From positions 137,555-197,474 of the forward strand of contig NZ_WUYX01000027.1 in NCBI RefSeq assembly GCF_009834785.1: a DNA stretch of 59,920 bases, in the 5' to 3' direction. The position numbers and the translations under genes are program-made. Positions 59,858 to 59,920 of the stretch are shown here, in pieces (the first letter of the stretch is position 1; every line of letters begins with the position of its first letter). The stretch is from Natronorubrum halalkaliphilum. Its GTDB lineage: Archaea > Halobacteriota > Halobacteria > Halobacteriales > Natrialbaceae. The notes under the pieces are model-generated. The model had not been told where the DNA came from, did no database searches, and worked only from the letters and a program-made list of their open reading frames with translations.

Positions 59858-59920
59858 TCATAGTTTGAGTTTCTCACGTCCTGGATCGTGTCCTCGCTCG
59901 TAGTTGGTGATCGCAATCGC
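59858..59920 (-). CDS. Possible C-terminal end of a gene running off the window
   Basis: The last 63 bases read on the minus strand as AIAITNYERGHDPGREKLKL followed by a stop. Only 20 residues are visible and the family cannot be told. It is included because the frame stays open to the edge; it could be chance. Confidence 0.25.
   Translation of the reverse strand, partial: AIAITNYERGHDPGREKLKL

Overview
The window reads as a chromosomal segment of a neutrophilic, extremely halophilic archaeon, most like the Natrinema/Haloterrigena/Natronorubrum group. The evidence is high GC, very acidic proteins rich in Asp and Glu, Tat-type lipoboxes (RR...GC), leaderless starts behind TATA-like boxes, many GTGA/ATGA gene overlaps, an intron-bearing tRNA-Trp, and families that are typical of or confined to haloarchaea (split MgtE, HTH_63 regulators, F420-type LLM oxidoreductase, DUF7282 and DUF5799-type proteins). 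No rRNA, CRISPR array, integrase or replication origin was seen.

Layout. 1-1200: palindromic debris, a Tat lipoprotein and a histidine-kinase relic. 1.2-4.9 kb: a magnesium/ion module (PhoU-TrkA_C duplicated protein, universal stress protein, two overlapping half-size MgtE membrane proteins) and a winged-helix regulator. 4.9-8.1 kb: redox block (CoA-disulfide-reductase-like flavoprotein, thioredoxin-reductase-like flavoprotein, divergent HxlR regulator). 8.2-10.2 kb: biotin ECF transporter bioY-EcfA-EcfT. 10.7-15.1 kb: a 1470-residue secreted protein with about 15 Gln-rich repeats, DUF7282 and CARDB-like domains. 15.3-20.8 kb: small conserved proteins, gamma-class carbonic anhydrase, DUF3006 + metallo-beta-lactamase lipoprotein, OsmC, UPF0173 hydrolase. 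20.9-24.8 kb: RecJ-like protein with eroded catalytic motifs, then a soluble chemotaxis transducer. 25.2-30.7 kb: BMP-type nucleoside ABC transporter and a DUF411 lipoprotein. 30.9-34.6 kb: elp3, an Lrp/AsnC regulator, a 41-residue zinc-finger protein and an HTH_63 regulator. 35.2-38.8 kb: HpcH/HpaI aldolase, two overlapping TenA proteins (Cys type and Glu type), an unknown protein. 39.0-46.0 kb: rqcH, small proteins, YcaO with a fused zinc-binding E1-like half, lipoprotein, cupin, and a cytidylate-kinase-like protein lacking the Walker A lysine. 46.1-53.0 kb: guaB, a membrane protein, tRNA-Trp, AIR-synthase/HypE-like protein, LLM oxidoreductase, SDR. 53.2-59.9 kb: alpha-hydroxy-acid oxidase + HAD phosphatase, TetR regulator, MscS channel, two small membrane proteins, and a frameshifted, truncated TnpB.

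Across the window runs a family of short dispersed elements (seven copies) with imperfect terminal inverted repeats that start CTATAGTA. Two copies in opposite orientation bracket the zinc-finger/HTH_63 pair. A degenerate second copy of the first 107 bp of elp3 lies just upstream of the BMP transporter operon, so that operon is bracketed by elp3 sequence. This suggests it was inserted there. Together with relics of a histidine kinase, an acyl-CoA synthetase and TnpB, it shows active local rearrangement in an otherwise housekeeping chromosome. Function calls come from motifs and family memory only; no searches were run.
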